In this document: positions 7,159 through 14,966 of the stretch, in pieces | Layout: each line of letters opens with the position of its first letter | Numbering within the stretch: position 1 is the first letter of the stretch | Assembly: GCA_964355545.1 (NCBI GenBank) | Contig: CAYHEK010000008.1 | Location: 1 to 31,529, forward strand | Direction: 5' to 3' | DNA from: JAPLGE01 sp964355545 | Lineage (GTDB): Bacteria > Bipolaricaulota > Bipolaricaulia > UBA7950 > UBA9294 | Length of the DNA: 31,529 nt | Made by a program: the position numbers and the translations under genes | The notes under the pieces: model-generated | Told to the model about the DNA's origin: nothing | Seen by the model: only the letters and a program-made list of their open reading frames with translations | The model's database searches: none

Positions 7159-9414
7159 CTAGTCGCGATTCCTTGACGCGAGGACGAGCTCGCCGAACGC
7201 GATCCCCCCGTCCCCGCAGGGGACCCGCTCGTTCGTGAAGAAGGAGAGTCCGGCCTCCTCCACCTCGGCGCGGATGCGCGAGGAGATCGCGTCGTTGTAG
7301 GCGACCCCGCCGGAGAGGGCGACTGCACTCATCCCTGCACGGCGCGCGAGGTCGATCCCCGCGGTGGCCATTCCCACCGCGAGAGTCTCCTGGGCGGTCG
7401 CGGCGAGGTCTTCGGGGCGCTCTCTTCCTGCGAGGTCGTACAGCCGTCGGAAGGCGGTTGGCGTGTCGAGGATCATGCGGCCACTCTCCTCTCTCTGCTC
7501 GAGCGGGACGTCGATCGGCTTTCCCCGCGCCGCGACGGCCTCGAGACGCATCGCCGGCTCCCCTTCGTAGTTCCGCACGGAGCAGATGTCAAGGAGCGCC
7601 GCGACCGCGTCGAGGAAGCGTCCGGCGCTCGTCGTCATCGGCGCGTTCTCCCCCGCGGCGATCTGGCCGAGGACGACCTGCGCCTCGTCACTCAAGACCC
7701 CTCTTTCCCGCAGGAGTCGTTCGATCCTCTCTCGAGCCAGGCCCGAGGCACAGAGGAAGGAGGCGACCATCCGCAGCGGGCGCCGCGCCGCGAGGTCCCC
7801 TCCGGGGAGCGGGACCGGGGCAAGGGAGCCGACCCGCTCGATCCTCTCGCCTCGCGCGAGGAGGACCTCCCCGCCCCAGGCGCTCCCGTCGCGGCCGTAT
7901 CCGAACCCGTCGAGGATGATCCCCACGGCCTCCTCGAGGTCGTGCTCGGCCATGACGGAGGCAAGGTGCGCCTCGTGGTGCTGGACGCGCACGAGGCGCG
8001 CCCCCGTCTTCTGCGAGAGTTCCTCCGCGTGGCGGGTCGTGAGGAAGGAGGGATGAAGGTCGCAGGCGACGACGCGCGGCGGGGCCGCCCGCGTCAGGCG
8101 GTAGAGGTGCTCGATCGCCTCGGAGAGGAAGGCAAAGGTCTCCAGGTTGTCGACCGACCCGATGTGCTGCGAAAGGATCGCCGCGCCGTCCGCGTAGATG
8201 GCGAAGGTGACGTCCGTCTCCGGGCCGAGGGCGAGGATCGGCTCCTCTCCAAGGTCGACCGCGATCGGATCGGGGACGTAGCCGCGCGAGCGGCGCAGGA
8301 GTTTCACCGTCCCGCCGCTTCGCCGTAGGACCGAGTCGTCACAGCGGGCGACGATCCGCCGGTCGTGGAGGAGGAAGTGATCCGCGATCCCAGCGAGGCG
8401 CTCCCGGATCTTCTCGTTTTCGACGAGCATCGGCCGGCCGGGGAGGTTTGCGCTCGTCATCACAAGCGGCACGTCGAGCCGCTCGAAGAGGAGGTGGTGG
8501 AGGCCGCTATAGGGGAGCATCGCGCCGACCGTGTGCAGGCCGGGCGCGACCTCCTCGGGGAGGGCCCCGGGGCGCTTTCGGAGGACGACGATCGGCCGCC
8601 GCGGACTCTCAAGGAGCGCCCACTCCTCTTGCTCGACCGCGGCGATCCGCTCGAGGATCTCTCGGGTCGCGAGGAGGGCGAACGGCTGGCCGGGCCGGCC
8701 GAGGCGCACCCGCAGGGCGGCGACGGTCTCTCTGTTCGTCGCGTCGCAGCCAAGGTGCGTCCCGCCGATCCCCTTGATCGCAACGATCCTCCCCGCGCGC
8801 AGGGCCGCCGCGGCACGACCGACCGGGTCGTCGCTGCTTGTGTCGAAGACAAGACGGGGCCCGCAGGTGGGGCAGGCGATCGTCTGAGCGTGGTAGCGCC
8901 GGTCGAGTGGGTCCGTGTACTCCGCTTCGCAGGCTGGGCACATGGGGAACTCCCGCATCGACGTGCGCGGCCGGTCGTAGGGGAGGGACTCGATCACCGT
9001 GAAGCGCGGTCCACAGTCGGTGCAGGTCGTCGCCCAGTACCCCACGTAGCGGGTCTCGCCGAGGAGGTCCTCCCGGCAGCGGTCGCAGACCGCGATGTCG
9101 GGGGGGAGCGAGCCGGTGCCCTTCCCTCGCTCGCGCGAGGCGACGATGGAGAAGGCCCTCTCACCGATCGGCTCGAGGAGGGAGGCGTCGATCGAGTCGA
9201 CCCGCGCAAGCGGTGGCAGGCGCTCGCGCAGGGACGCAAGGAAGGAGGAGATCGCCTTCTCCTCCCCCTCAAGCACGATCTCCACTCCCGCGTCCCCGCG
9301 GTTTGAGACAGACCCGCCGAGGCCGAGCTCGGTCGCCAACCGGTAGACGAACGGGCGAAACCCGACTCCCTGCACCACCCCCCGTGCGATCAGGCGTCGC
9401 CGCTCGACCGGCAT
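7159..9414 (-). CDS. hypF: Carbamoyltransferase HypF (hydrogenase maturation)
   Basis: HypF uses carbamoyl phosphate and ATP to make the thiocarboxamide on HypE that becomes the cyanide ligands of [NiFe] hydrogenase. The 751-residue protein is full length. It has an acylphosphatase domain (GVVQGVGFRPF, residues 10-20), two paired zinc-finger motifs (CDRCREDL with CTDCGPRF, and CPACEAEY with CPTCGPRL), a YrdC-like domain, and a Kae1-like domain with VQHHEAHLAS and a final CGDGGIAFGE. ATG at 9414 follows GAGGAGG and overlaps hypA by 25 bp, showing coupling. HypC, HypD, HypE and the hydrogenase itself are not in the window and must be encoded elsewhere. Confidence 0.97.
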   Translation of the reverse strand: MPVERRRLIARGVVQGVGFRPFVYRLATELGLGGSVSNRGDAGVEIVLEGEEKAISSFLASLRERLPPLARVDSIDASLLEPIGERAFSIVASRERGKGTGSLPPDIAVCDRCREDLLGETRYVGYWATTCTDCGPRFTVIESLPYDRPRTSMREFPMCPACEAEYTDPLDRRYHAQTIACPTCGPRLVFDTSSDDPVGRAAAALRAGRIVAIKGIGGTHLGCDATNRETVAALRVRLGRPGQPFALLATREILERIAAVEQEEWALLESPRRPIVVLRKRPGALPEEVAPGLHTVGAMLPYSGLHHLLFERLDVPLVMTSANLPGRPMLVENEKIRERLAGIADHFLLHDRRIVARCDDSVLRRSGGTVKLLRRSRGYVPDPIAVDLGEEPILALGPETDVTFAIYADGAAILSQHIGSVDNLETFAFLSEAIEHLYRLTRAAPPRVVACDLHPSFLTTRHAEELSQKTGARLVRVQHHEAHLASVMAEHDLEEAVGIILDGFGYGRDGSAWGGEVLLARGERIERVGSLAPVPLPGGDLAARRPLRMVASFLCASGLARERIERLLRERGVLSDEAQVVLGQIAAGENAPMTTSAGRFLDAVAALLDICSVRNYEGEPAMRLEAVAARGKPIDVPLEQREESGRMILDTPTAFRRLYDLAGRERPEDLAATAQETLAVGMATAGIDLARRAGMSAVALSGGVAYNDAISSRIRAEVEEAGLSFFTNERVPCGDGGIAFGELVLASRNRD

Positions 9415-9824
9415 CGGTCCTCCTCGTCCTTCGGAAGGGATTCCGCGGGGGACTCTTCGGTCGCGACGCACACCGAGTCGACTAAGAGTTCGCGGCCGGA
9501 GAGGATCTCGACCGTCCCCCCGCAGCGCGGACAAGAGAGGACGGGAATCGCGAAGTGGAACGCCTCGTCGCGGAGGTACTCGGCTGGTCCGCGATAGCCG
9601 CAGGCGCGGCAAGAAAGGGAGGCCTTCACCTCCTCGATCTCGAGCGACGCCCCTTCCAGGCGTGTCCTCTGGCTCACGATCTCGAAGGCGGAGACGAGCG
9701 CCGTGTCCGAGAGAATGCGGAGTTCCCCCTTCTTCAAGCGGACGGAGAGGATCGTCCCGGCCGTCCCCTCCAGGCGACGGAGGAGGAGCGCGACGAGCTC
9801 AGTCACCACTGAGTATTCGTGCAT
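9390..9824 (-). CDS. hypA: Hydrogenase/urease nickel chaperone HypA
   Basis: HypA delivers nickel to the [NiFe] hydrogenase large subunit together with HypB. The sequence begins MHEYSV, whose His2 and backbone form the nickel site. The zinc site is CRACG with CPRCGG near residues 72-102. Usual HypA is about 113-120 residues; this one has 144. The extra 28 or so C-terminal residues are acidic and end in the region overlapping hypF. The extension may be functional or simply a consequence of the overlap. The start codon lies inside the end of hypB (22-bp overlap). Confidence 0.95.
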   Translation of the reverse strand: MHEYSVVTELVALLLRRLEGTAGTILSVRLKKGELRILSDTALVSAFEIVSQRTRLEGASLEIEEVKASLSCRACGYRGPAEYLRDEAFHFAIPVLSCPRCGGTVEILSGRELLVDSVCVATEESPAESLPKDEEDRCRSSGDA

Positions 9825-10468
9825 TCAATCTCGAGGGCTCGCAGTAACTCGTCGATCCCGCGGTTGTGGCGCGCGTCGGTCAGGATCGCCTTCCCGTGCG
9901 GGTTCACTTGGGCGTAGTCACGCACGAGGATCTGGGGGTCGACGCCGACCGCGCCTGCGAGGTCGATCTTGTTGATCACGACGAGGTCGGTCTGGGCGAA
10001 GATCTTGGGGTACTTGCGCACGATGTCGTCCCCCTCCGTGACGGAGATGACGATCACCTCGAGGTCGGCCCCCAGAGGGAAGTCGGCCGGGCAGATGAGG
10101 TTCCCCACGTTTTCGATGAACAGGACGTCGATCTCGTGCAAGGGCAGGGACTCGAGCGTGTGGGCGATCATGTGGGCGTCGAGGTGGCAGTCGTCGTGGG
10201 TGTTCAAGTTGACGGAGTGCGCTCCCCGGGCGAGGAAGCGGCGATGGTCATCGTCGCCGGCGGAGTCGCCGGCGATCGTGGCGACGACGATCCCGCAGGG
10301 CTTGGCTCGATCGATGACCCGCTCGATGAGGGAGGTCTTCCCGCTCCCGATCGCGCCCATGACGCTGACCGCGTGCACTCCCTTCTCCTTGAGGAGGTGG
10401 TAGTTTGCCTCGGCGAGCCCAAGCTGCGCCGCCAGGATCTCCTCGCCGGTGAACCGCACGTCGTGCAT
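9803..10468 (-). CDS. hypB: Hydrogenase nickel incorporation GTPase HypB
   Basis: HypB is the GTPase that regulates nickel handover to hydrogenase. The 221-residue protein has the P-loop GAIGSGKTSL, the metal-site motif DCHLDAHM, the conserved ENVGNLICPADF segment and the guanine-specificity NKID. It lacks the histidine-rich or CxxCGC N-terminal nickel-storage extension found in some species. ATG at 10468 follows GGAGG and matches the usual HypB start, so the open frame extending further upstream is not coding. It is the first gene of hypBAF, behind the promoter at 10491-10519. Confidence 0.96.
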   Translation of the reverse strand: MHDVRFTGEEILAAQLGLAEANYHLLKEKGVHAVSVMGAIGSGKTSLIERVIDRAKPCGIVVATIAGDSAGDDDHRRFLARGAHSVNLNTHDDCHLDAHMIAHTLESLPLHEIDVLFIENVGNLICPADFPLGADLEVIVISVTEGDDIVRKYPKIFAQTDLVVINKIDLAGAVGVDPQILVRDYAQVNPHGKAILTDARHNRGIDELLRALEIECTNTQW

Positions 10469-10490
10469 CGCTTTCCTCCCTGATCGCGTG

Positions 10491-10519
10491 ATGATAGGAG
10501 GAGGGGAACGCACGCGCAA
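10491..10519 (-). promoter_or_regulatory. Promoter of hypBAF
   Basis: On the minus strand TTGCGC (10519-10514) is followed by a 17-bp spacer and TATCAT (10496-10491). This places initiation near 10484, about 15 nt before the hypB start and just ahead of its GGAGG site. The same 150-bp region separates hypB from the divergent radical SAM gene. Confidence 0.6.
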
Positions 10520-10618
10520 ACCGTGTCTATCTCGTCCAGGGCGAGCCTCCGTCTTGCCGTCTTGCAATCGAGTGCGGAGAATCTCGCGCCCGTGTGGGCT
10601 GCGGAGGTGGAGATAGAG

Positions 10619-11671
10619 ATGGAGGAGAGAAACGGTGTGGTGGTCGTTGGAGAGATCCTTCGCCCGGGAAGTGTTTCCGCCGCGCAGCCGTCGGAAGCGG
10701 GCCCGTCGAAGATCTACGTCGAGCCGACGAGCCGCTGCAACCTCTCCTGTCGGTTCTGCTTCCGGCAGACATGGAACGAGCCGCTCCGCGACATGGAGGA
10801 AGAGACGTTTGCCGCTATCCTGGAAGGCGTCCGGGAGCTCCGGCCGTGTCCCACAGTGTTCTTTGGCGGAATCGGAGAGCCCTTGGCGCACCCGCGACTT
10901 CCGACGATGGTCGCCGAAGCGAAGGAGGCGGGCGCACGAGTGGAGCTCGTGACCAACGGGACCCTCCTCGGCGAGGAGGTGGGGCACGAACTCATCGCAG
11001 CCGGCCTCGACCTCCTCTGGGTCTCTCTAGACGGAGCGACGCCCCAGCGCTACGGCGACCTTCGCCTGGGCGCGGCGCTGCCCGATGTGCTCGAGAACGT
11101 CCGCCGATTCCGCAGCGCTTGTTCCACTGGCCACCACACATCGGAGGTCGGGATCGCCTTCGTCGCCATGCGGCGGAACGTCGCCGACCTTCCGGCTCTG
11201 CTCGACCTTGCCGGTCGCCTGGGAGCGACTCGTTTTCGCGTGAGCCACCTCCTCGCACACACGGAGGAGATGCTCGAGGAAACGCTCTATCCGCAGGTTC
11301 CTTTCTCCCACCCCCCGCAGTTTCTTGGGAGCTGTCCGTTTGTTGAGGCTGGCGCCATCGCTATAGGCTGGGACGGCTCCCTCAGTCCTTGCCTTCCCCT
11401 CCTTCACAGCTCGGTGAGCTTCCTCCACGGGGCGGAGCGCGTAGCGCAACGCTTCGCCGTGGGGAAGGTCGGCGAGTGCAGTCTGGGCAAGCTGTGGGGG
11501 GATCCCGTGCTTCAAGCCTTTCGCCGGAGGGTGAAGGACTTTCAGTTCGCTCCCTGCGCCTCCTGCGGGAGCTGTTCCTGGGGCTATTCGAACGAGAAAG
11601 ACTGCTTAGGAAGCCCATTTCCGACCTGCGGCGGATGCCTGTGGGCCTACGGACTCCTCTCCTGCCCCTAG
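10619..11671 (+). CDS. Radical SAM protein with SPASM-like cysteine-rich C-terminus
   Basis: The 350-residue enzyme has the radical SAM 4Fe-4S motif CNLSCRFC near residues 39-46. The GGIGEP segment and VTNGT strand of the SAM-binding barrel follow. The last 100 residues contain many cysteines (GSCPF, SPCLP, APCASCGSCSWGYSNEKDC, TCGGC), so extra iron-sulfur clusters are likely. The KIYVEPTSRCN and FFGGIGEP pattern resembles maturases linked to tungsten aldehyde ferredoxin oxidoreductases, but no such oxidoreductase gene is visible. ATG at 10619 has GGAG 6 nt upstream; an in-frame GTG at 10523 is possible but gives an atypical leader. It is divergent from hypBAF. Confidence 0.85.
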   Translation: MEERNGVVVVGEILRPGSVSAAQPSEAGPSKIYVEPTSRCNLSCRFCFRQTWNEPLRDMEEETFAAILEGVRELRPCPTVFFGGIGEPLAHPRLPTMVAEAKEAGARVELVTNGTLLGEEVGHELIAAGLDLLWVSLDGATPQRYGDLRLGAALPDVLENVRRFRSACSTGHHTSEVGIAFVAMRRNVADLPALLDLAGRLGATRFRVSHLLAHTEEMLEETLYPQVPFSHPPQFLGSCPFVEAGAIAIGWDGSLSPCLPLLHSSVSFLHGAERVAQRFAVGKVGECSLGKLWGDPVLQAFRRRVKDFQFAPCASCGSCSWGYSNEKDCLGSPFPTCGGCLWAYGLLSCP

Positions 11672-11717
11672 AAGGTATGAGGCGACACGGCGCGGTGTGG
11701 GTTCGCCTGGAGCCTGC

Positions 11718-11746
11718 TTGACATCAGAGATGCCCTCCGGTACATT
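11718..11746 (+). promoter_or_regulatory. Promoter of the ars operon
   Basis: TTGACA (11718-11723), a 17-bp spacer and TACATT (11741-11746) form a near-consensus sigma-70-type promoter. Initiation is expected around 11752-11754, at or just before the arsR ATG at 11756. The mRNA is therefore probably leaderless or nearly so, and no Shine-Dalgarno sequence is present. Confidence 0.8.
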
Positions 11747-11768
11747 CCATGCATCATGGTGCATGAAA
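11745..11768. promoter_or_regulatory. Candidate ArsR operator overlapping -10 and start codon
   Basis: TTCCATGCA (11745-11753) and TGCATGAAA (11760-11768) form a 9-6-9 inverted repeat with a single mismatch. It covers the end of the -10 box, the predicted start site and the arsR start codon. ArsR-family repressors typically bind such repeats over the promoter and release when metalloid binds. This position would block initiation directly. Confidence 0.65.
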
Positions 11769-12142
11769 GTATGGATCGGCATCCGGAGGGCTTCCGGCGA
11801 GACATCGCCTGCGCCGCGATCGGGCAGGCGTTGGGGCATCCGATTCGCATCGAGATCCTCCGCCTCCTCGCGGACTGCGGGGAGCGGTGCTCCTGCGAGA
11901 TCGAGCCTCTCTTTCCTCTGGATCAGTCGGGGGTTTCCCGCCACCTCGCCGCCCTGCGGCGGGCCGGCCTGACCGTTTCTCGTCAGGAGGGGGTTCGCAT
12001 TCTGCACCGGCTCGCCTCGCCTCGCGTCCTCGATCTCCTCCGGGGGCTGGATGCGGTCGTGAGCGAGCGGGTGGAGGTGGCCCGCCCCACGCGCCCAGCA
12101 CGGGAGTTCGCAAAGAAGAAGATCCATGGTGAAAAAGAGTGA
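11756..12142 (+). CDS. arsR: ArsR-family metalloregulatory repressor
   Basis: The 128-residue winged-helix protein has the ArsR fold, with recognition helix region DQSGVSRHLAALRRAGL. A CxC metalloid-binding motif (Cys45, Cys47; ERCSCEI) lies in the expected helix, and Cys41 nearby could be the third ligand for As(III). The start at ATG 11756 lies within the operator. ATG 11771 is an in-frame alternative, and neither has a ribosome site. Its stop overlaps the permease GTG as GTGA. It heads the seven-gene ars operon and most likely represses it until arsenite or an organoarsenical binds. Confidence 0.92.
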   Translation: MVHESMDRHPEGFRRDIACAAIGQALGHPIRIEILRLLADCGERCSCEIEPLFPLDQSGVSRHLAALRRAGLTVSRQEGVRILHRLASPRVLDLLRGLDAVVSERVEVARPTRPAREFAKKKIHGEKE

Positions 12143-13458
12143 AACCATCGAAGGATGGGAAGATCTTCCTGATTCTGGTCGGCGTCTTCCTTCTCGCGTA
12201 CTTCGTGCCCTTCGCGAGCCTCCTCGTGCGGCGCTCCGCGCTGGAGGCGTTCCTCCTTCTTCAGGAGTACGCCCGCGAGCACGTCCTCCTCTGCCTCGTC
12301 CCGGCCCTGTTCATCGCTGGGGCGATCTCCGTGTTCATCAGCCAGAGGAGCGTGATCAAGTACCTCGGCGCCGGAGCAAACAAGGTCCTCGCCTACGGAG
12401 TCGCCTCCGTCTCGGGGGCGATCCTCGCTGTCTGCTCGTGCACGGTGATCCCGCTCTTTGCCGGGATCTACCGGCGTGGGGCCGGCCTCGGTCCGGCGAT
12501 CGCCTTCCTCTACTCCGGACCGGCGATCAACATCCTCGCGATCGTCCTCACCGCGCGGGTCCTCGGAATCCAGCTCGGTGTCGCGCGGGCGCTCGGGGCG
12601 GTCCTCTTCTCGATCGTGATCGGCCTCGCCATGCACTTCCTTTTCCGGAAGGAGGAGAAGGAGAAGCTCGAGGCGTCCTTGGCCCTTCCCGAGGAGAAGG
12701 GAGGACGCCCCCTGTGGAAGACCGCGACGTACATCGCGGTCATGGTCGGGATCCTCATCTTCGCGAACTGGGGAAAGCCTGGGACGATCGAGATTCGCAC
12801 CACCGACGGCCGCACGATCGCGGCGGCGCGGGCCGGCGAGACGGACGAGGCGATTCTCTACAAGCCGATCGCGGGCGGAGAGGGGGTCCTCTCCATCTCA
12901 AGATCCCAAGTGGAGAAGGTCACGTACGCGCCGTCGATCTACGCCTCGATCTACGCGGCGCGCTTCGTCGTCGCCGGGGCGCTCCTCCTTGTCCTCGTGG
13001 GCCTTCTCTTTCTCTGGTTTGCCCGGCCGGAGGTCGTGGAGTGGGGCGGGTCGACCTGGTCGTTCACCAAGTTGATCCTCCCGTATCTCCTGGGAGGGGT
13101 GCTCGTCGCCGGGTTCCTCCTCGGCCGCCCCGGCCATCCCGCGCTCATCCCGTCGGAGTGGATCAGCCGCGCGGTGGGGGGAAACTCCTGGGGGGCGAAC
13201 GCGGCGGCGAGCGTTGCCGGGGCCCTGATGTACTTCGCCACCCTGACCGAGATCCCGATCCTGCAAGGGCTGATCGGCTCTGGGATGGGGCAGGGACCGG
13301 CCCTCGCCCTCCTTCTCGCCGGCCCCGCCCTCTCCCTCCCGAGCATGCTCGTCTTGGGAAAGGTGATGGGGGCGAAGAAGACGGCGGCATTCGTCTCCCT
13401 GGTGGTGATCGCCGCTACGCTCGTGGGGAAGCTCTACGGCACGGTCGTCTCTCCGTAG
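12139..13458 (+). CDS. arsP: ArsP/DUF318-type permease (arsenical efflux)
   Basis: The 439-residue integral membrane protein has two blocks of membrane helices. The first holds the family hallmark AVCSCTVIPLFAGIYRRGAG and YSGPAINILA. The second holds ASVAGALMYFATLTEIP and LAGPALSLPSM. Between them lie about 70 soluble residues (roughly 215-285), probably on one membrane face. The family exports trivalent organoarsenicals (ArsP) or, in the related SO_0444 branch, other metals. The vicinal cysteines of CSC fit a thiophilic substrate. The arsR and acr3 neighbours favour arsenic. GTG start at 12139, coupled to arsR. Confidence 0.88.
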   Translation: MKPSKDGKIFLILVGVFLLAYFVPFASLLVRRSALEAFLLLQEYAREHVLLCLVPALFIAGAISVFISQRSVIKYLGAGANKVLAYGVASVSGAILAVCSCTVIPLFAGIYRRGAGLGPAIAFLYSGPAINILAIVLTARVLGIQLGVARALGAVLFSIVIGLAMHFLFRKEEKEKLEASLALPEEKGGRPLWKTATYIAVMVGILIFANWGKPGTIEIRTTDGRTIAAARAGETDEAILYKPIAGGEGVLSISRSQVEKVTYAPSIYASIYAARFVVAGALLLVLVGLLFLWFARPEVVEWGGSTWSFTKLILPYLLGGVLVAGFLLGRPGHPALIPSEWISRAVGGNSWGANAAASVAGALMYFATLTEIPILQGLIGSGMGQGPALALLLAGPALSLPSMLVLGKVMGAKKTAAFVSLVVIAATLVGKLYGTVVSP

Positions 13459-13498
13459 GTGCACGTTGAAATCAGGAACGGTTCCCTGGAGGTAGTTT

Positions 13499-14605
13499 AT
13501 GACGAGTGAATCTCAGGCTAAGGCGACGAGCGGCGTCGCGCGACGTCTCTCGTTCCTCGATCGGTACCTGACCTTGTGGATCTTCCTCGCCATGGGGGTC
13601 GGCGTCGGGGTGGGATTCCTCTTCCCCGGTGTGGCGCCGGCTCTCGATCGCCTCTCCGTCGGGACGACCTCGATCCCGATCGCCGTCGGGCTCATCCTGA
13701 TGATGTACCCACCGCTTGCCAAGGTCCGCTACGAGGAGATGGGACCGGTCTTCCGGGATGTCAAGGTCCTCGGGCTCTCCCTCGTCCAGAACTGGATCGT
13801 GGGGCCGATCCTGATGTTTGCCCTCGCCGTCCTCTTCTTGCACGACAAGCCGGAGTACATGGTGGGCTTGATCATGATTGGCCTTGCCCGCTGCATCGCC
13901 ATGGTCATCGTCTGGAATGACCTCGCGGGGGGCGACACGGAGTACTGCGCGGGCCTTGTCGCCTTCAACTCGATCTTCCAGGTCCTCTTCTACTCTGTCT
14001 ACGCCTACGTCTTCATCACCGTTATCCCCACGTGGTTCGGCCTGAAGGGGGTGGAGGTCCGCATCACCATCGCCGAGATCGCAAAGAGCGTCTTCATCTA
14101 CCTCGGCATTCCCTTCCTTGCAGGCGTGATCACGCGGTTTTCGCTCATCAAAGCGAAGGGCAAAACGTGGTACCACGAGAGCTTCATCCCGAAGATCAGC
14201 CCGATCACACTCATCGCCCTCCTCTTCACCATCGTCGTGATGTTCTCGCTCAAGGGGGAGTACATCGTTGGGCTTCCGCTCGATGTCCTGCGAGTGGCTG
14301 CTCCTCTCCTCATCTACTTCGTCGTGATGTTCTTCGTCTCGTTCTTCATGAGCAAGAGGGTGGGCGCGACCTACGGCCAGGCGACTACCCTGAGCTTCAC
14401 CGCCGCGTCGAACAACTTTGAGCTCGCGATCGCCGTGGCGATTGCCACCTTCGGCATCAACCACGGCGCGGCGTTCGCGGCGGTCATCGGGCCGCTCGTA
14501 GAGGTGCCGGTGTTGATCGGCTTGGTCAACGTCGCCCTCTGGCTGGGACGGAGGTTCTACGGCAGGGCTCGCCGGGGCGAGTCAGCGGAAGGGAGGGCGT
14601 CATGA
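13499..14605 (+). CDS. acr3: Arsenite efflux transporter Acr3
   Basis: The 368-residue membrane protein matches the ACR3 family of As(III)/H+ antiporters of the BART superfamily. It has about ten hydrophobic segments. The conserved cysteine is in [13 protein letters not shown] (Cys132), and [18 protein letters not shown] is in the late helix, both diagnostic. It exports arsenite formed in or entering the cytoplasm. ATG at 13499 has GGAGG 6 nt upstream. The stop overlaps the next start as ATGA. A 40-bp gap from the permease gene holds no obvious terminator, so cotranscription from the arsR promoter is likely. Confidence 0.95.
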   Translation: MTSESQAKATSGVARRLSFLDRYLTLWIFLAMGVGVGVGFLFPGVAPALDRLSVGTTSIPIAVGLILMMYPPLAKVRYEEMGPVFRDVKVLGLSLVQNWIVGPILMFALAVLFLHDKPEYMVGLIMIGLARCIAMVIVWNDLAGGDTEYCAGLVAFNSIFQVLFYSVYAYVFITVIPTWFGLKGVEVRITIAEIAKSVFIYLGIPFLAGVITRFSLIKAKGKTWYHESFIPKISPITLIALLFTIVVMFSLKGEYIVGLPLDVLRVAAPLLIYFVVMFFVSFFMSKRVGATYGQATTLSFTAASNNFELAIAVAIATFGINHGAAFAAVIGPLVEVPVLIGLVNVALWLGRRFYGRARRGESAEGRAS

Positions 14606-14844
14606 AGGTCGAGATCCTGGGGACGGGCTGTCCGAAGTGTCAGGCGATGCTCCGCAACGTGGAACGAGCGGTCGGCGAGCTGGGCCTCGCCGCGGAGGTG
14701 GTGAAGGTGACTGACATCACTGCGATCGCCGCTGCCGGGGTGATGCTGACCCCGGCCCTGGTCGTCGACGGCGAGGTGAAGGTCGCCGGGAAGGTCCCCA
14801 CGGTCGAGGAGGCGAAACGCCTCCTCAAGGAGGGAAGGAAGTGA
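14602..14844 (+). CDS. Mini-thioredoxin family protein, ArsE-like candidate
   Basis: The 80-residue protein is a minimal thioredoxin fold of the redox-active disulfide protein 2 type. It has GTGCPKCQ (CxxC at residues 10-13) and the cis-proline segment [11 protein letters not shown]. No signal peptide is seen, so it acts in the cytoplasm. Such proteins are frequent in ars operons. In the described arsEFG system, ArsE is a small thioredoxin-like partner that acts with ArsF in reducing nitroaromatic arsenicals. Position directly before arsF and arsG supports an ArsE-like role, but this is inference. It is coupled to acr3 and to the small gene that follows. Confidence 0.88.
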   Translation: MKVEILGTGCPKCQAMLRNVERAVGELGLAAEVVKVTDITAIAAAGVMLTPALVVDGEVKVAGKVPTVEEAKRLLKEGRK

Positions 14845-14945
14845 GGTGCCTTGCGGAGTGGTTCCCCAAGTTGGTACAGAAGCCCGACGGGCTCTATCGG
14901 ACGAGGCGACTGCCGGAAGAGGTCATGCGTTGCTGTCTGGAATAG
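14841..14945 (+). CDS. 34-residue cysteine-containing small protein in the ars operon
   Basis: A 34-codon frame starts with GTG at 14841, overlapping the thioredoxin stop as GTGA. It is preceded by the strong site AAGGAGGGAAGGAA and ends in TAG at 14943. The product is basic with an acidic end. It has one cysteine at position 3 and a vicinal pair near the C-terminus (MRCCLE), plus an aromatic WFPK segment. The overlap geometry and ribosome site match those of the neighbouring genes, which is why I call it coding despite its length. I recognise no family. A metalloid-binding peptide or a modulator of arsF translation are possibilities. Confidence 0.55.
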   Translation: MRCLAEWFPKLVQKPDGLYRTRRLPEEVMRCCLE

Positions 14946-14966
14946 CGTGGGGCAAGGAGGCTTAGT

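Noticed and set aside
9415..9612. N-terminal extension of HypF
   Set aside because: The extra 66 residues are Arg/Pro-rich and overlap hypA; HypF begins at the acylphosphatase domain after ATG 9414 with GAGGAGG.
12126..13469. A 447-codon plus frame overlapping the ArsP-type permease
   Set aside because: It is arginine/proline-rich, has no domain, and runs out of frame with a clear membrane transporter; it is a GC-rich shadow.
13474..13484. GGAACGGTTCC as a hairpin between the permease and acr3 genes
   Set aside because: The loop would be one base and no T-run follows, so it is not a terminator.
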